From contig NZ_JAWQJT010000001.1 of the NCBI RefSeq assembly GCF_033441515.1, forward strand, positions 2,170,001-2,234,000: DNA of 64,000 nucleotides. Reading direction: 5' to 3'. A program made the position numbers and the translations under genes. The notes under the pieces were generated by a model. It had not been told where the DNA came from and ran no database searches. It saw only the letters and a program-made list of their open reading frames with translations. The stretch comes from Amycolatopsis solani. GTDB lineage: Bacteria; Actinomycetota; Actinomycetes; Mycobacteriales; Pseudonocardiaceae. Positions 35,591 to 44,053 of this stretch are shown in pieces; position 1 is the first letter of the stretch, and each line of letters starts with the position of its first letter.

Positions 35591-36277
35591 ATGAAGCCTC
35601 GTTGGTACTTTTTCGCCTGGTTCGCGGTGGTGGCCGCGGTGCACCTGCTCGTCGAGGGGTGGACGGACACCACCGCCATCGGCCTGCCCGTCGGCTTCGC
35701 GGCGACGCTCGCACTGGTCTTCGTCCGCCGGTTGCCGTGGTGGGTGACCGGCGAGGACCGCCCGGACCGCGTCCGCCGCGTCCGGCTGCGACGCCGCTCA
35801 CGGGTGCGGTGGCGGCTCCGGGCCCGGACTGCGCTGCTCTGGACGGTCGCCGCCCTCGCCGTCGCCGCCGAAGTGGCGGCCATTGTCTTCGACGGCGGCT
35901 GGCTGCCGTGGCTCGTGCCGGTCCCGAGCCTGCTGGTCGTGCTCGGCCTGGTGGGCTGGCGGTCCGACCTCGCGGAGATCGCGCGGTGCCTGAGCGGCGG
36001 CTGGACGCAGGTCGCGGCCGCGGCGTTCGACGTGCGGCCCGGCGAACCGGTCGACGGCTGGGCCGTGCTGCCCGGCGACGTGCGGATCAAGTTCCACCTG
36101 CCCGCGGTCCCGCCCGACGTCGCCGCCGAGCTGGCCGGACGGCGCCGGCTGTGGGTGGCCGGGTGGCCTTCGGACGACCTCGTCGTCGGCCTTCCGGACG
36201 GCGACGGTTACGCCGTCGGCGAGGTCGGCGTCCACCGCGGTGGGGGTAAAAACGCCGTTACCGGAGCGCCGGCGTGA
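35591..36277 (+). CDS. Membrane protein of unknown function
   Basis: This 228-residue protein has two N-terminal helices (F-F-A-W-F-A-V-V-A-A-V-H-L-L-V-E-G and G-L-P-V-G-F-A-A-T-L-A-L-V-F-V), a very basic cytoplasmic loop (about 12 Arg in 30 residues) and two more helices. A soluble C-terminal domain of about 90 residues follows, with G-W-A-V-L-P-G-D-V-R-I-K-F-H-L-P. ATG 35591 is used; GTG 35582 is also in frame. I do not recognise a family. It is transcribed away from serC and could share a promoter region of 68 bases. Confidence 0.65.
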   Translation: MKPRWYFFAWFAVVAAVHLLVEGWTDTTAIGLPVGFAATLALVFVRRLPWWVTGEDRPDRVRRVRLRRRSRVRWRLRARTALLWTVAALAVAAEVAAIVFDGGWLPWLVPVPSLLVVLGLVGWRSDLAEIARCLSGGWTQVAAAAFDVRPGEPVDGWAVLPGDVRIKFHLPAVPPDVAAELAGRRRLWVAGWPSDDLVVGLPDGDGYAVGEVGVHRGGGKNAVTGAPA

Positions 36278-36280
36278 CGG

Positions 36281-36293
36281 TAGTTTGCCCGTC
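36281..36293 (+). promoter_or_regulatory. Leaderless promoter, -10 element
   Basis: TAGTTT at 36281-36286 is followed by exactly 7 bases and the ATG at 36294. Confidence 0.45.
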
Positions 36294-36611
36294 ATGACGA
36301 CTGTGCAGCAGAGCTTCCCGGTGCCGCCCCAGGTGCTGTGGAACGCGCTCCCCGCCGGGGTGACGGCGATCGGAGGGCAGGGCCCGTTCTACGACGCCCA
36401 GCGCGGGTACGTCACCTGCCGCACCGGGATGACCTTCTTCAGCTGGGGTCAGGTCGTCACCGCGATGGTCTCCCCGGCGGCGCAGGGTTCGACGATCACC
36501 GTCCAGACCGCGCTGAAGTTCGGGGTGTTCGACTGGGGCGAGGGCAAGCGCCTCGGCACCCGGTTCGCCACCGCCGTCGCGTACGCGGCGGGCACGGCCG
36601 CGCTGACCTGA
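36294..36611 (+). CDS. Small hypothetical protein, possible SRPBCC-like fold
   Basis: This 105-residue soluble protein starts T-V-Q-Q-S-F-P-V-P-P-Q-V-L-W-N-A-L and continues with alternating strands ending in a helix (L-G-T-R-F-A-T-A-V-A-Y). The first strand followed by a P-x-x-V-W helix recalls polyketide-cyclase/SRPBCC proteins, but the length is short for that family. The start is set by the promoter spacing. A strong hairpin directly follows the stop. Confidence 0.65.
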   Translation: MTTVQQSFPVPPQVLWNALPAGVTAIGGQGPFYDAQRGYVTCRTGMTFFSWGQVVTAMVSPAAQGSTITVQTALKFGVFDWGEGKRLGTRFATAVAYAAGTAALT

Positions 36612-36652
36612 GGGCCCCGCTCACCACCGCCCTGGGGGTGTGAGCGGGGCCC
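36612..36652. terminator. 13-bp hairpin between convergent genes
   Basis: GGGCCCCGCTCAC at 36612-36624 pairs exactly with 36640-36652 around a 15-base loop. It separates the small hypothetical gene from the convergent serine hydrolase gene. Confidence 0.8.
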
Positions 36653-36658
36653 GGCCCC

Positions 36659-37999
36659 TCAGCGCCAGTTTTCGACGCCGCCCGGCACCGGGGCGGCCGG
36701 GTCGTACGGCGTGCGCGTGAAGACGAACGTCGCCAGGTCGAGGTGGGTGGCGACGCCGTCGGCGTTCCGGCCCACTTCGAGCGTCTCGCCGGAGTAGTAG
36801 CCGTCGAGACCGACGTAGGTGTCCTTCCCGGTCGCCTGGAAGCGCGAGCTGCGCCCGGCGCCCTCGACCGGCGCCAGCAGGAGCTGCCCCTCGCCCTGGA
36901 CGCGCAGGTGGTACGGCGTCGGGCCCCAGTGCCAGAGGCCGGTCAGCGCCAGCAGCTCCGGGTCGACGGCGGTGGGCTCCCACTCGGCGGCCAGGCGCGG
37001 TTCCAGCTCGTCGGTCATCGTGATGAGGTCCAGGCAGAGCTGGGTGATGCCGACGCCGGACGTCGAGTTCGCGAGCACCAGCGCGCCGGTCTGCGCGGCC
37101 GGGTCGACCAGCGTCACGGCGAGGAAGCCGGGCATCGAGCCGGTGTGCCCCGCCAGCCGGCGGCCGCCGTAGCGGACGAGCATCAGGCCGAGCCCGAAGC
37201 CGGTCGTCCAGACGTCGGTGTCGTCGACGGCGACCACGGTCCGCATTTCCTCGATGGTCTCCGGGGCCAGCACGCCGCCGCCGTGGCCGCCGAGGAACGC
37301 CGTCCAGCGGGCGAGGTCCTTCGCCGTGGACCACAGCTGCCCGGCGGGGGCCATCGCGCCCGCGTCCGGGCTCGGCTCCGGCAGGAGGACGTCGGCGAAG
37401 GGGTGCACGGCGAAGCCCTCGGCGTGCGCGCCGGTCGGGTGCGGGGTCGTGCGGGTCATCCCGAGCGGGCCGAGGACCTCGGCGTCGAGCACGGAGAGCC
37501 AGCCCTTGCCGCGGTGGCGCGAGACGAGCTCGCCGAGCACGCCGTAGCCGACGTTCGAGTAGTGGAACTTCGCGCCCGGCCGGTGCTTGGTCGCGCCCTC
37601 GGCGAGGCTGCCGACGAGCGCGTCCCAGTCGGCGCCCGGGGTCCGCTCCCACCACAGGCCCGGCGATTCGGACGTCAGGCCGGAGGTGTGGGAGAGCAGC
37701 TGGGCCACGGTGTCGGCGCCGAACGGCGTGCCGGGGACGTGCTTCTCGAGCGGGTCGTTGAGGTCGAGGAGGCCTTCGTCGCGCAGCCGCATGACGGCGG
37801 TGGCGACCAGGGTCTTGGTGATCGAGCCCAGCCGGTACTGGGTGTCGGTGCCGGGCCGCGTGTCCCCGACGCGCCCCCGGCCGCCGGACCAGGCGATCTC
37901 GCCGTCCCGCACCACGGCGGCGACCAGCGACGGCGCCCGGCTGGTGGCCTGCTCGTGGGCGATCCGGCGGAGCAGGGCGTGTTCGGTCGACTCAAGCAT
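36659..37999 (-). CDS. Beta-lactamase-fold serine hydrolase
   Basis: This 446-residue protein has an N-terminal class C beta-lactamase/esterase domain. The S-x-x-K motif is S-I-T-K near residue 58, the Y-x-N motif is Y-S-N, and H-T-G takes the place of K-T-G. A C-terminal beta-barrel-like domain follows from about residue 345. No signal peptide is visible, so it is probably cytoplasmic. CAGAAT on the minus strand (38011-38006) ends 6 bases before the ATG. It could act as an esterase or D-aminopeptidase. True beta-lactam resistance is unlikely from these motifs. Confidence 0.85.
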   Translation of the reverse strand: MLESTEHALLRRIAHEQATSRAPSLVAAVVRDGEIAWSGGRGRVGDTRPGTDTQYRLGSITKTLVATAVMRLRDEGLLDLNDPLEKHVPGTPFGADTVAQLLSHTSGLTSESPGLWWERTPGADWDALVGSLAEGATKHRPGAKFHYSNVGYGVLGELVSRHRGKGWLSVLDAEVLGPLGMTRTTPHPTGAHAEGFAVHPFADVLLPEPSPDAGAMAPAGQLWSTAKDLARWTAFLGGHGGGVLAPETIEEMRTVVAVDDTDVWTTGFGLGLMLVRYGGRRLAGHTGSMPGFLAVTLVDPAAQTGALVLANSTSGVGITQLCLDLITMTDELEPRLAAEWEPTAVDPELLALTGLWHWGPTPYHLRVQGEGQLLLAPVEGAGRSSRFQATGKDTYVGLDGYYSGETLEVGRNADGVATHLDLATFVFTRTPYDPAAPVPGGVENWR

Positions 38000-38043
38000 G
38001 GGGGCATTCTGCCGCGCGGAGGCGGCGGAAGCAGGTCCCGGGT

Positions 38044-38664
38044 TCAGCCGAGCAGGTTGCGGGACATCGCCGTGGTGACCGCGGCCGTGCGGTCGGAGAC
38101 GCCGAGCTTGCCGAAGACCCGCAGGAGGTGCGTTTTCACCGTCGCTTCGCTGATGTGCAGCGCGCGGCCGATGTCGGCGTTCGTGCCGCCCTTGGCGACC
38201 AGCCGCAGCACCTCGACCTCGCGCGCCGAAAGCGGTTGCGGCTCCGGGTTGCGGACCCGGTTCACCAGCTTGCCCGCCACCGACGGTGCCAGCACCGTCT
38301 CGCCGCGGGCCGCCGCGCGGATCGCGTTCGCCAGTTCCACGCGGGACGCGTCCTTCAGCAGGTAGCCGGACGCGCCGGCCTCGACCGCGCGCAGGATGTC
38401 GGCGTCCGTTTCGTACGTCGTGAGCACGACCACCCGGCGGGCGGGCCGCTCGCGCAGGATCCGCTTGGTGGCGCCGACGCCGTCGAGGCCGGGCATCCGC
38501 AAGTCCATCAGCACGACGTCGGGTTCGGCGACCCGGTCGAGCGCCACGGCTTCGTCGCCGGAGCCGGCTTCGCCGACCACGGTGAGGTCGGGCTCGGCTT
38601 CGAGCATGCCGCGGAGGCCTTCGCGGACGACGGGGTGGTCGTCGACCAGCATGACGCGGATCAA
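38044..38664 (-). CDS. NarL/LuxR family response regulator
   Basis: This 206-residue protein has a receiver domain (V-D-D-H-P-V-V-R-E-G, phospho-Asp in V-V-L-M-D-L-R-M-P, Lys in Y-L-L-K-D) and a C-terminal LuxR helix-turn-helix (L-S-A-R-E-V-E-V-L-R-L-V-A-K-G, then T-V-K-T-H). The TTG at 38664 overlaps the kinase stop as TTGA; an in-frame ATG at 38652 is less likely because it would remove the first strand. It is the last gene of a four-gene operon. Confidence 0.92.
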   Translation of the reverse strand: MIRVMLVDDHPVVREGLRGMLEAEPDLTVVGEAGSGDEAVALDRVAEPDVVLMDLRMPGLDGVGATKRILRERPARRVVVLTTYETDADILRAVEAGASGYLLKDASRVELANAIRAAARGETVLAPSVAGKLVNRVRNPEPQPLSAREVEVLRLVAKGGTNADIGRALHISEATVKTHLLRVFGKLGVSDRTAAVTTAMSRNLLG

Positions 38665-39818
38665 GCGGGCACCTCCAAGGTGAGTTCGGTGCCGCTGGGG
38701 CCACTCCGGACGCTCAGTCTGCCACCGACCTGCTCCGCGCGGGACCGCATGCCCCGCAGCCCGAACCCGTCGGCGCGGTCGGGGTCGAAGCCGGCGCCGT
38801 CGTCGCGGACGGACAGCCGGACGGCGTCGTCCACAACGGACAGCGTGACCGACACCGCCGACGCGGCCGCGTGCCGCCGGACGTTGTTCAGCGCCTCCTG
38901 CGCGCCCCGCAACAGGACGACCTCGCCCGCCATGGGCAGCGCGGGCAGTGCACCGTCCACTTCGTACCGCACGGCGAGGCCCGTCTCGTCCGCCAGCCGG
39001 TCGGCCTGCCGCCGGACGGCGTCGACGAGCGAGCCCGACGTGAGGTCGGCCGGGGCCAGCGCGGCGACCATCGCCCGGGCCTCGGTGAGGTTGTCGCGCG
39101 CGGTGCGGGCGGCCAGTTCGGCGTGCCGCCGCGCCGCGGCCGGGTCGGCGTCCACTTCGGACTCGATGGCCTGTGCGAGGGTGACGATGCTGGTGAACCC
39201 CTGCGCGAGCGTGTCGTGGATCTCCCGCGCGAGGCGTTCGCGCTCGGTCGCGGTGCCCGCTTCCCGCGACAGGCGGGCGACTTCGGCCTGGCTCGCTTCC
39301 AGCTGGGCGATCAGGTCCGCCCGCGCCCGGCTTTCCTCGATGACGTGCAGGATGAACTTGCCCGACAGGATTCCGAAGACGATGAGGATCGCCGTCATCG
39401 GCAGCAGGATGTGCAGCGTCGGCCCGGCCAGCCCGTCGTTGGCGACCGCCGACGCCGGGCTGAACAGGATGGCCACCGTGGTGAACACCGCGGCCGGGCG
39501 GAACTCGAGCGTCGAGAACAGCAGCGGGCACACCATGAACAGGCTGAAGCTGGCCGTCGTGTTGGCGAAGATCGCGACCCCGGCCAGCACCAGGACCACG
39601 ACGGCGAGCGTCCACCGCTGCGGGAGGTGGCCGTCGTCGCGGACCACCCCGCGGCCCCACAGCAGGTAGGTCAGCGCGAGCGCGGTGAGCGCCCCGACCG
39701 CGACGCCCGTGCGCACCGGATCGCTCTCGTCCAGCACCACCAGCGTGGTCGTGGCCAGGTACGCCACCGCGAAGAGGATCTCCCAGAGCCAGTTGAACCG
39801 GTCCCAGGCGTCCTTCAC
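38661..39818 (-). CDS. Sensor histidine kinase (DesK/NarX-type)
   Basis: This 385-residue kinase has five or six N-terminal transmembrane helices, a coiled region (S-R-A-R-A-D-L-I-A-Q-L-E-A-S-Q-A-E-V) and the HisKA_3 box E-R-L-A-R-E-I-H-D-T-L-A-Q-G. A HATPase domain follows with R-D-D-G-A-G-F-D and G-L-R-G-M. GTG 39818 overlaps the permease stop by 4 bases. The membrane-embedded sensor without a large outer domain suits intramembrane sensing, for example of a transported lipid or antibiotic, together with the ABC pair upstream. Confidence 0.9.
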   Translation of the reverse strand: MKDAWDRFNWLWEILFAVAYLATTTLVVLDESDPVRTGVAVGALTALALTYLLWGRGVVRDDGHLPQRWTLAVVVLVLAGVAIFANTTASFSLFMVCPLLFSTLEFRPAAVFTTVAILFSPASAVANDGLAGPTLHILLPMTAILIVFGILSGKFILHVIEESRARADLIAQLEASQAEVARLSREAGTATERERLAREIHDTLAQGFTSIVTLAQAIESEVDADPAAARRHAELAARTARDNLTEARAMVAALAPADLTSGSLVDAVRRQADRLADETGLAVRYEVDGALPALPMAGEVVLLRGAQEALNNVRRHAAASAVSVTLSVVDDAVRLSVRDDGAGFDPDRADGFGLRGMRSRAEQVGGRLSVRSGPSGTELTLEVPA

Positions 39819-40624
39819 TTCGCGTCGGTCCACCGGAACGTCAGCCGCGCCAGCACCGCGCCCACCACGCACCAGATCCCCAGCACCAGCGCCACCCGCG
39901 GGAGCTCCCATGACCCAGCCATCTCCATTCCGACCGCGCCGTCCGGCAGGAACACCGACCGGAAGCCCTGGCAGATCCACTTCAGCGGGAAGAACGACGC
40001 GATGTCAACCATGATCTTCGGCAGGTTCGTGATCGGCGTGACGAACACCCCGGAGATGAACTGCAGCACCAGGTACAGCATCTGCACGACGGCGACCGCG
40101 CCGGTGGTGGACTTCGCGAGCGAGCTGAGCGCGATCCCGAGCAGCGTGCACGACACGATCCCCAGCGCGAACACCCACAGCAGCGTCAGCCACTTCTCCG
40201 GCGCGGTGGGCAGCTTCAGCCCGAACAGCGCCACGGCGACCGCGGCCATCAGCACGGTCTGCGCCAGGCTGGACACGGCGACCAGCACCATCTTGCCGAT
40301 GAAGTAGGCCGACGACGGCATCGGCGTGCCGCGAAGGCGTTTGAGCGCCCCGGTTTCCCGGTCGGCCGAGACGCCGGTCGCGATGCTGTTGAACGACGTC
40401 GAGACGATGCCGGAGCCGATCATCCCGGCCGCGAGCAGCTGGCCGGAGGTGACGCCGTCGAGTGCGGTCGGACCGTCCAGGATGGACCCGAGCAGGATCA
40501 TCAGCACCGCGGGCAGGGAGAAGGTGAAGACCACCTGTTCCTTGTGCCGGAAGAACTGCCGCAGCTCGGTGCCGCCGCGGGCGAGCCCGAGGGAAAGCGG
40601 GCCGGGGAGGGCGAGCGTGGTCAT
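39815..40624 (-). CDS. ABC-2 type transporter permease
   Basis: This 269-residue protein has six transmembrane helices, a cytoplasmic start E-L-R-Q-F-F-R-H-K-E-Q-V, and the ABC-2 segment R-E-T-G-A-L-K-R-L-R-G-T-P-M between helices 2 and 3. It is co-transcribed between its ATPase and the kinase, with a 4-base overlap on both sides. An exporter role for a drug, lipid or peptide is likely. Confidence 0.9.
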   Translation of the reverse strand: MTTLALPGPLSLGLARGGTELRQFFRHKEQVVFTFSLPAVLMILLGSILDGPTALDGVTSGQLLAAGMIGSGIVSTSFNSIATGVSADRETGALKRLRGTPMPSSAYFIGKMVLVAVSSLAQTVLMAAVAVALFGLKLPTAPEKWLTLLWVFALGIVSCTLLGIALSSLAKSTTGAVAVVQMLYLVLQFISGVFVTPITNLPKIMVDIASFFPLKWICQGFRSVFLPDGAVGMEMAGSWELPRVALVLGIWCVVGAVLARLTFRWTDAK

Positions 40625-41460
40625 GCCTTGTCTCCGATCAGGTCCAGGTAGATGTCCTCCAGGCTGGGCCGGGTCACCGTCAGCCCCGCGAGCTCCCTAC
40701 CCCCAGCAGAGAGCTCGGTGACGAGCTTGGTCGGGTACGCGGTGCGCTCGACGTGCTCGCCGCGTTCGTCGGTCCACCGCACGGTGGCTTCGGCGGCGGC
40801 GCGGCCACCCAGGTTCTGCGGGGTGTCCTGCGCGACGATCTCGCCGCGCGCGATCACGGCGACGCGGTCGGCGAGCGCTTCGGCCTCGTCGAGGTAGTGC
40901 GTGGTGAGCAGGATGGTGGTGCCCTCGGCGGCGAGATCGCTGATCAGCTTCCAGAACTGCCGCCGCGCTTCGGGGTCGAAGCCGGTGGTCGGCTCGTCGA
41001 GGAAGAGCAGCTCGGGCCGGCCGATGATGCCGAGCGCGACGTCGACGCGCCGGCGTTGCCCGCCGGAGAGCGACTTGACCCGTGCCTTGGCCTTTTCGGC
41101 GAGGCCGACCTTCTCGATGACCTCGTCGGGGTCGCGCGGGTCGGGGTAGTACTTCGCGAAGTGCCGCACGGTCTCGGCGACGCTCAGCTCGGCGGCGTCG
41201 TTGGCGGTCTGCAGCACGATGCCGATGCGCGACCGCCAGGCGCGGCCGGCCTTGCCGGGGTCCTCCCCGAGCACGGAGACCTCGCCGGCGGTGCGCCGGC
41301 GGTGGCCTTCCAGGATCTCGACGGTCGTGGTCTTCCCGGCGCCGTTGGGGCCGAGCAGGGAGAACACCTCGCCCGGGGCGATGTCCAGGTCCAGCCCGGC
41401 CACGGCCAGGTGACCGGGGTACTGCTTGCGCAGGCCGCGCACGCTCACTGCTGTGGTCAT
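40621..41460 (-). CDS. ABC transporter ATP-binding protein (DrrA-like)
   Basis: This 279-residue ATPase has Walker A G-P-N-G-A-G-K-T-T, signature S-G-G-Q-R-R-R-V-D, Walker B L-L-F-L-D-E-P-T-T-G-F-D and H-loop T-T-H-Y-L-D-E-A. The C-terminal domain of about 70 residues is typical of antibiotic-export ATPases. ATG 41460 is the family start. It is the first gene of the operon ATPase, permease, kinase, regulator. The 224 bases before it contain the divergent promoter of the EphD-like gene. Confidence 0.92.
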   Translation of the reverse strand: MTTAVSVRGLRKQYPGHLAVAGLDLDIAPGEVFSLLGPNGAGKTTTVEILEGHRRRTAGEVSVLGEDPGKAGRAWRSRIGIVLQTANDAAELSVAETVRHFAKYYPDPRDPDEVIEKVGLAEKAKARVKSLSGGQRRRVDVALGIIGRPELLFLDEPTTGFDPEARRQFWKLISDLAAEGTTILLTTHYLDEAEALADRVAVIARGEIVAQDTPQNLGGRAAAEATVRWTDERGEHVERTAYPTKLVTELSAGGRELAGLTVTRPSLEDIYLDLIGDKA

Positions 41461-41661
41461 GGCTCCAGCCTGGCCCCCCGTGCCCTTGATCGTGAGCAAC
41501 GCTCAGCTGAATCCGGCTGTCCACCGTTCGGTGGACACGGTCGTCAGCCGCGGCTGCTTGGTTCCACGGGAAACCACGAAAACGCTGTCATACAAGCAAA
41601 AACGGCTTCAATGCATGAACGTCCGGCCGCCACCAGCCGCCGCGCGGGTGAACGCGCTGTT

Positions 41662-41689
41662 GACAGGTTGTCTAACATGACAGAATGTC
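41662..41689. promoter_or_regulatory. Two tandem operator-like sites at the ephD-like promoter
   Basis: GACAGGTTGTC (41662-41672) and GACAGAATGTC (41679-41689) are both GACA-N3-TGTC inverted repeats, offset by 17 bases. TAACAT at 41673-41678 between them is a -10 element ending 6 bases before the ATG. The second site covers the start codon, so a bound repressor would block a leaderless start. Confidence 0.6.
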
Positions 41690-43394
41690 TCACAAGTGGG
41701 TGACCGCCAGCGACGGTGTCCGCCTCTCGGTCCACATCGACGGCCGGGACGACGGGCCCACGGTCGTGCTCGTGCACGGCTACCCCGACAACAGCTCGAT
41801 GTGGGACGGGGTGACCGCGCTGCTCGGCGCGGACCACCGCGTCGTCACCTACGACGTCCGCGGGGCCGGGCAGTCGGACAAGCCGTCGGGACGCTCGTCC
41901 TACCGGCTGGACCAGCTGGCCGACGACCTGCGCGCGGTCGTCGAGGCGGTGCATCCGGCCGGGAAGGTGCACCTGGTCGCCCACGACTGGGGCTCGATCC
42001 AGACGTGGCACGCCGTCACGGGTGAGGGGCTGCGCGGCCGGATCGCGTCCTACACGTCGATCTCCGGGCCGAGTCTCGACCACGCGGGCGCCTGGTTCCG
42101 CGCGCAGCTCACGCGCCCGACGCCGAAGCGCCTCAAGAACGCGCTCAGCCAGTTCCTGCACTCGTGGTACATCCTGGCGTTCCAGGTGCCGCTGATCCCG
42201 GACGTGCTGTGGCGCACCGGCTTGCTGGGCAAGCAGATCCAGCGCATGGAACCCGACGCGGCGCCCCCGGAGAAGTCCGACGGCCTGCACGGGCTCGAGC
42301 TCTACCGCGCCAACATGTTCACCCGGCTTTCGCGGCCCGCCCCGCGGCCCGCCGACGTCCCGGTGCAGGTGCTCGCCCCGACCGGCGACGCCTACGTCAC
42401 GACCCCGCTGCAGACCGAGGTCGCCCGCTGGGTCTCCGACCTGCGGATCCGCCCGGTCGTCGGGACGCACTGGGTCACCCGCGCCAAGCCGGACGTCGTC
42501 GCCCGGGCCGCCGCCGAGCTGATCGAGTACGCCGAAACCGGCGCCGAAAGCCGGGCCCTGCGCCGGTCGCGCGTGGGAGCCGGGCCGTTCGAGCACAAGC
42601 TGGTCGTCGTCACCGGTGCCGGCAGCGGCATCGGCCGGGCCACCGCGCTCGCCTTCGCCGCCGAGGGTGCCGACGTCATCGTCACCGACATCGACCAGGC
42701 CTCGGCCGCGGAGACCCTGAAGCTGCTGGAAGACCACGGCGTCGCGGAGTACACAGTGGACTCTTCCGACGGCGAGGCCGTGCACCGCTTCGCGCGCGAC
42801 GTGCGCGAGAACCACGGCGTCCCGGACATCGTGGTCAACAACGCCGGCATCGGGATGTCCGGCCCGTTCCTCGACACCTCCGTCGAGGACTGGGAGCGCG
42901 TCATCGACGTGAACCTCTGGGGCGTGATCCACGGCTGCCGCGCGTTCGCGCCGATGCTCGCCGAGCGCGCCGAAGGCGGCCAGATCGTCAACCTCGCCTC
43001 CGCGGCCGCCTACCTGCCGTCGAAGATCCTGACCGCGTACGCCACGACGAAGTCCGCCGTGCTGGCGCTGAGCGTCGGCCTGCGCGCCGAGCTGGCCGCG
43101 CACCGGATCGGTGTCACGGCGGTGTGCCCGGGCATCGTGAAGACCAACATCACGAACACGACCCGGTTCGTGGGAGTGTCCGATGAGGAGCAACAGCGGC
43201 GTCAGCGGGCCAGTTCGAAGCTCTACGCCCGCCGCGGGTTCGGCCCGGAAGGCGTCGCGAAGGACATCCTGCGCGCGGTCGCCAAGGACACCGCGATCGC
43301 ACCGTCCACACCGGAGGCGAAGGTGGCGCTGGTCCTTTCGCGACTGACGCCCGGCCTGCTGCGAGCGGCGGCGAAGCTGGACCTGACGCCGTGA
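41685..43394 (+). CDS. EphD-like fusion: alpha/beta hydrolase plus short-chain dehydrogenase
   Basis: Residues 1 to about 295 of this 569-residue fusion are an epoxide-hydrolase-type alpha/beta hydrolase: the oxyanion motif is H-G-Y-P at 31-34, the Asp101 nucleophile is in A-H-D-W-G-S, and the catalytic His is near 262. Residues 303 to 569 are an SDR with T-G-A-G-S-G-I-G (310-317), N-N-A-G (385-388), Ser439, Tyr452 and Lys456. M. tuberculosis EphD has the same two domains and acts on epoxy-mycolates. Here the lipid substrate must be different if the host lacks mycolates. The downstream tetR overlaps its stop. Confidence 0.9.
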   Translation: MSHKWVTASDGVRLSVHIDGRDDGPTVVLVHGYPDNSSMWDGVTALLGADHRVVTYDVRGAGQSDKPSGRSSYRLDQLADDLRAVVEAVHPAGKVHLVAHDWGSIQTWHAVTGEGLRGRIASYTSISGPSLDHAGAWFRAQLTRPTPKRLKNALSQFLHSWYILAFQVPLIPDVLWRTGLLGKQIQRMEPDAAPPEKSDGLHGLELYRANMFTRLSRPAPRPADVPVQVLAPTGDAYVTTPLQTEVARWVSDLRIRPVVGTHWVTRAKPDVVARAAAELIEYAETGAESRALRRSRVGAGPFEHKLVVVTGAGSGIGRATALAFAAEGADVIVTDIDQASAAETLKLLEDHGVAEYTVDSSDGEAVHRFARDVRENHGVPDIVVNNAGIGMSGPFLDTSVEDWERVIDVNLWGVIHGCRAFAPMLAERAEGGQIVNLASAAAYLPSKILTAYATTKSAVLALSVGLRAELAAHRIGVTAVCPGIVKTNITNTTRFVGVSDEEQQRRQRASSKLYARRGFGPEGVAKDILRAVAKDTAIAPSTPEAKVALVLSRLTPGLLRAAAKLDLTP

Positions 43395-43996
43395 GCCGGC
43401 CGCGGCGGATGACGCCGCAGGCCCGCCGCGACGACCTGATCCGCGCCGCGCTCGACCTGTTCGGGTCACGGGCGCCGGAACTGGTCACCGTGGACGACAT
43501 CGTCGCGCGCGCCGAGGTGTCGCGGCCGTTGTTCTACCGGTACTTCCCGAGCCTGCGCGAGCTGCAGGTGCAGGCCCTGCGCACGGTCACCGACGGCCTC
43601 ATCGACGGACTGGCCGGGCTCGAGGAGGGCCCACCGGAGACTCGGCTCCGAGCGGCCGTCCGCGGCCTGATCGACGTCGCCGACCACTACCGGGCCGGGT
43701 ACATCGCGTTGCTGCGCAGCGGTTCGGTGATCGCGACGTCGGACACCGACGCGGCGATCGACGAGGTCCGCAACCGCGCGGTGGCCCTGATCCTGGACGC
43801 CCTCGACGTCCAAGACCCGTCACCCCTACTCTCCCTCACGCTGCGCTGCTGGACCGCAGTAGTCGAGGGCGCCCTCTTGTCCTGGCTCCAGGAACGCACG
43901 CTCCCGCGCGACCTGCTGGAAACCTGGCTGGTCGACCAGCTCACGGCGATGCTCGCCGCCACCGCCACCCACGAAGAGACCCGCACTTTCACGTGA
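43391..43996 (+). CDS. TetR family regulator of the EphD-like operon
   Basis: This 201-residue repressor has a helix-turn-helix at about residues 33 to 56 (V-D-D-I-V-A-R-A-E-V-S-R-P-L-F-Y-R-Y-F). Its GTG overlaps the EphD-like stop as GTGA, so it is the second gene of the operon. The paired GACA-N3-TGTC sites upstream of the operon are the probable targets, giving autoregulation. The ligand could be a fatty acyl or epoxide compound, by association only. Confidence 0.87.
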   Translation: MSRPRRMTPQARRDDLIRAALDLFGSRAPELVTVDDIVARAEVSRPLFYRYFPSLRELQVQALRTVTDGLIDGLAGLEEGPPETRLRAAVRGLIDVADHYRAGYIALLRSGSVIATSDTDAAIDEVRNRAVALILDALDVQDPSPLLSLTLRCWTAVVEGALLSWLQERTLPRDLLETWLVDQLTAMLAATATHEETRTFT

Positions 43997-44030
43997 AAGT
44001 GTTCCGGAGGGAGCCCCTCCGGAACACTTT
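43984..44030. terminator. Palindrome plus 16-bp intrinsic hairpin
   Basis: CACTTTCACGTGAAAGTG at 43984-44001 is a perfect palindrome over the tetR stop codon. It overlaps a hairpin with exact 16-base arms at 43996-44011 and 44015-44030 and an AGC loop. It separates tetR from the convergent citrate synthase gene, and the two structures are mutually exclusive. Confidence 0.85.
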
Positions 44031-44053
44031 CGTACCGAAAGTTGCGCGTGAGG

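Noticed and set aside
36659..37999. Antibiotic-resistance beta-lactamase
   Set aside because: The S-x-x-K and Y-x-N motifs are shared with esterases and peptidases, K-T-G is replaced by H-T-G, no signal peptide is visible, and a long extra C-terminal domain is present.
43391..43996. tetR as regulator of the divergent ABC-kinase operon at 38044 to 41460
   Set aside because: That operon has its own kinase and regulator, and the operator-like sites sit on the EphD-like promoter.
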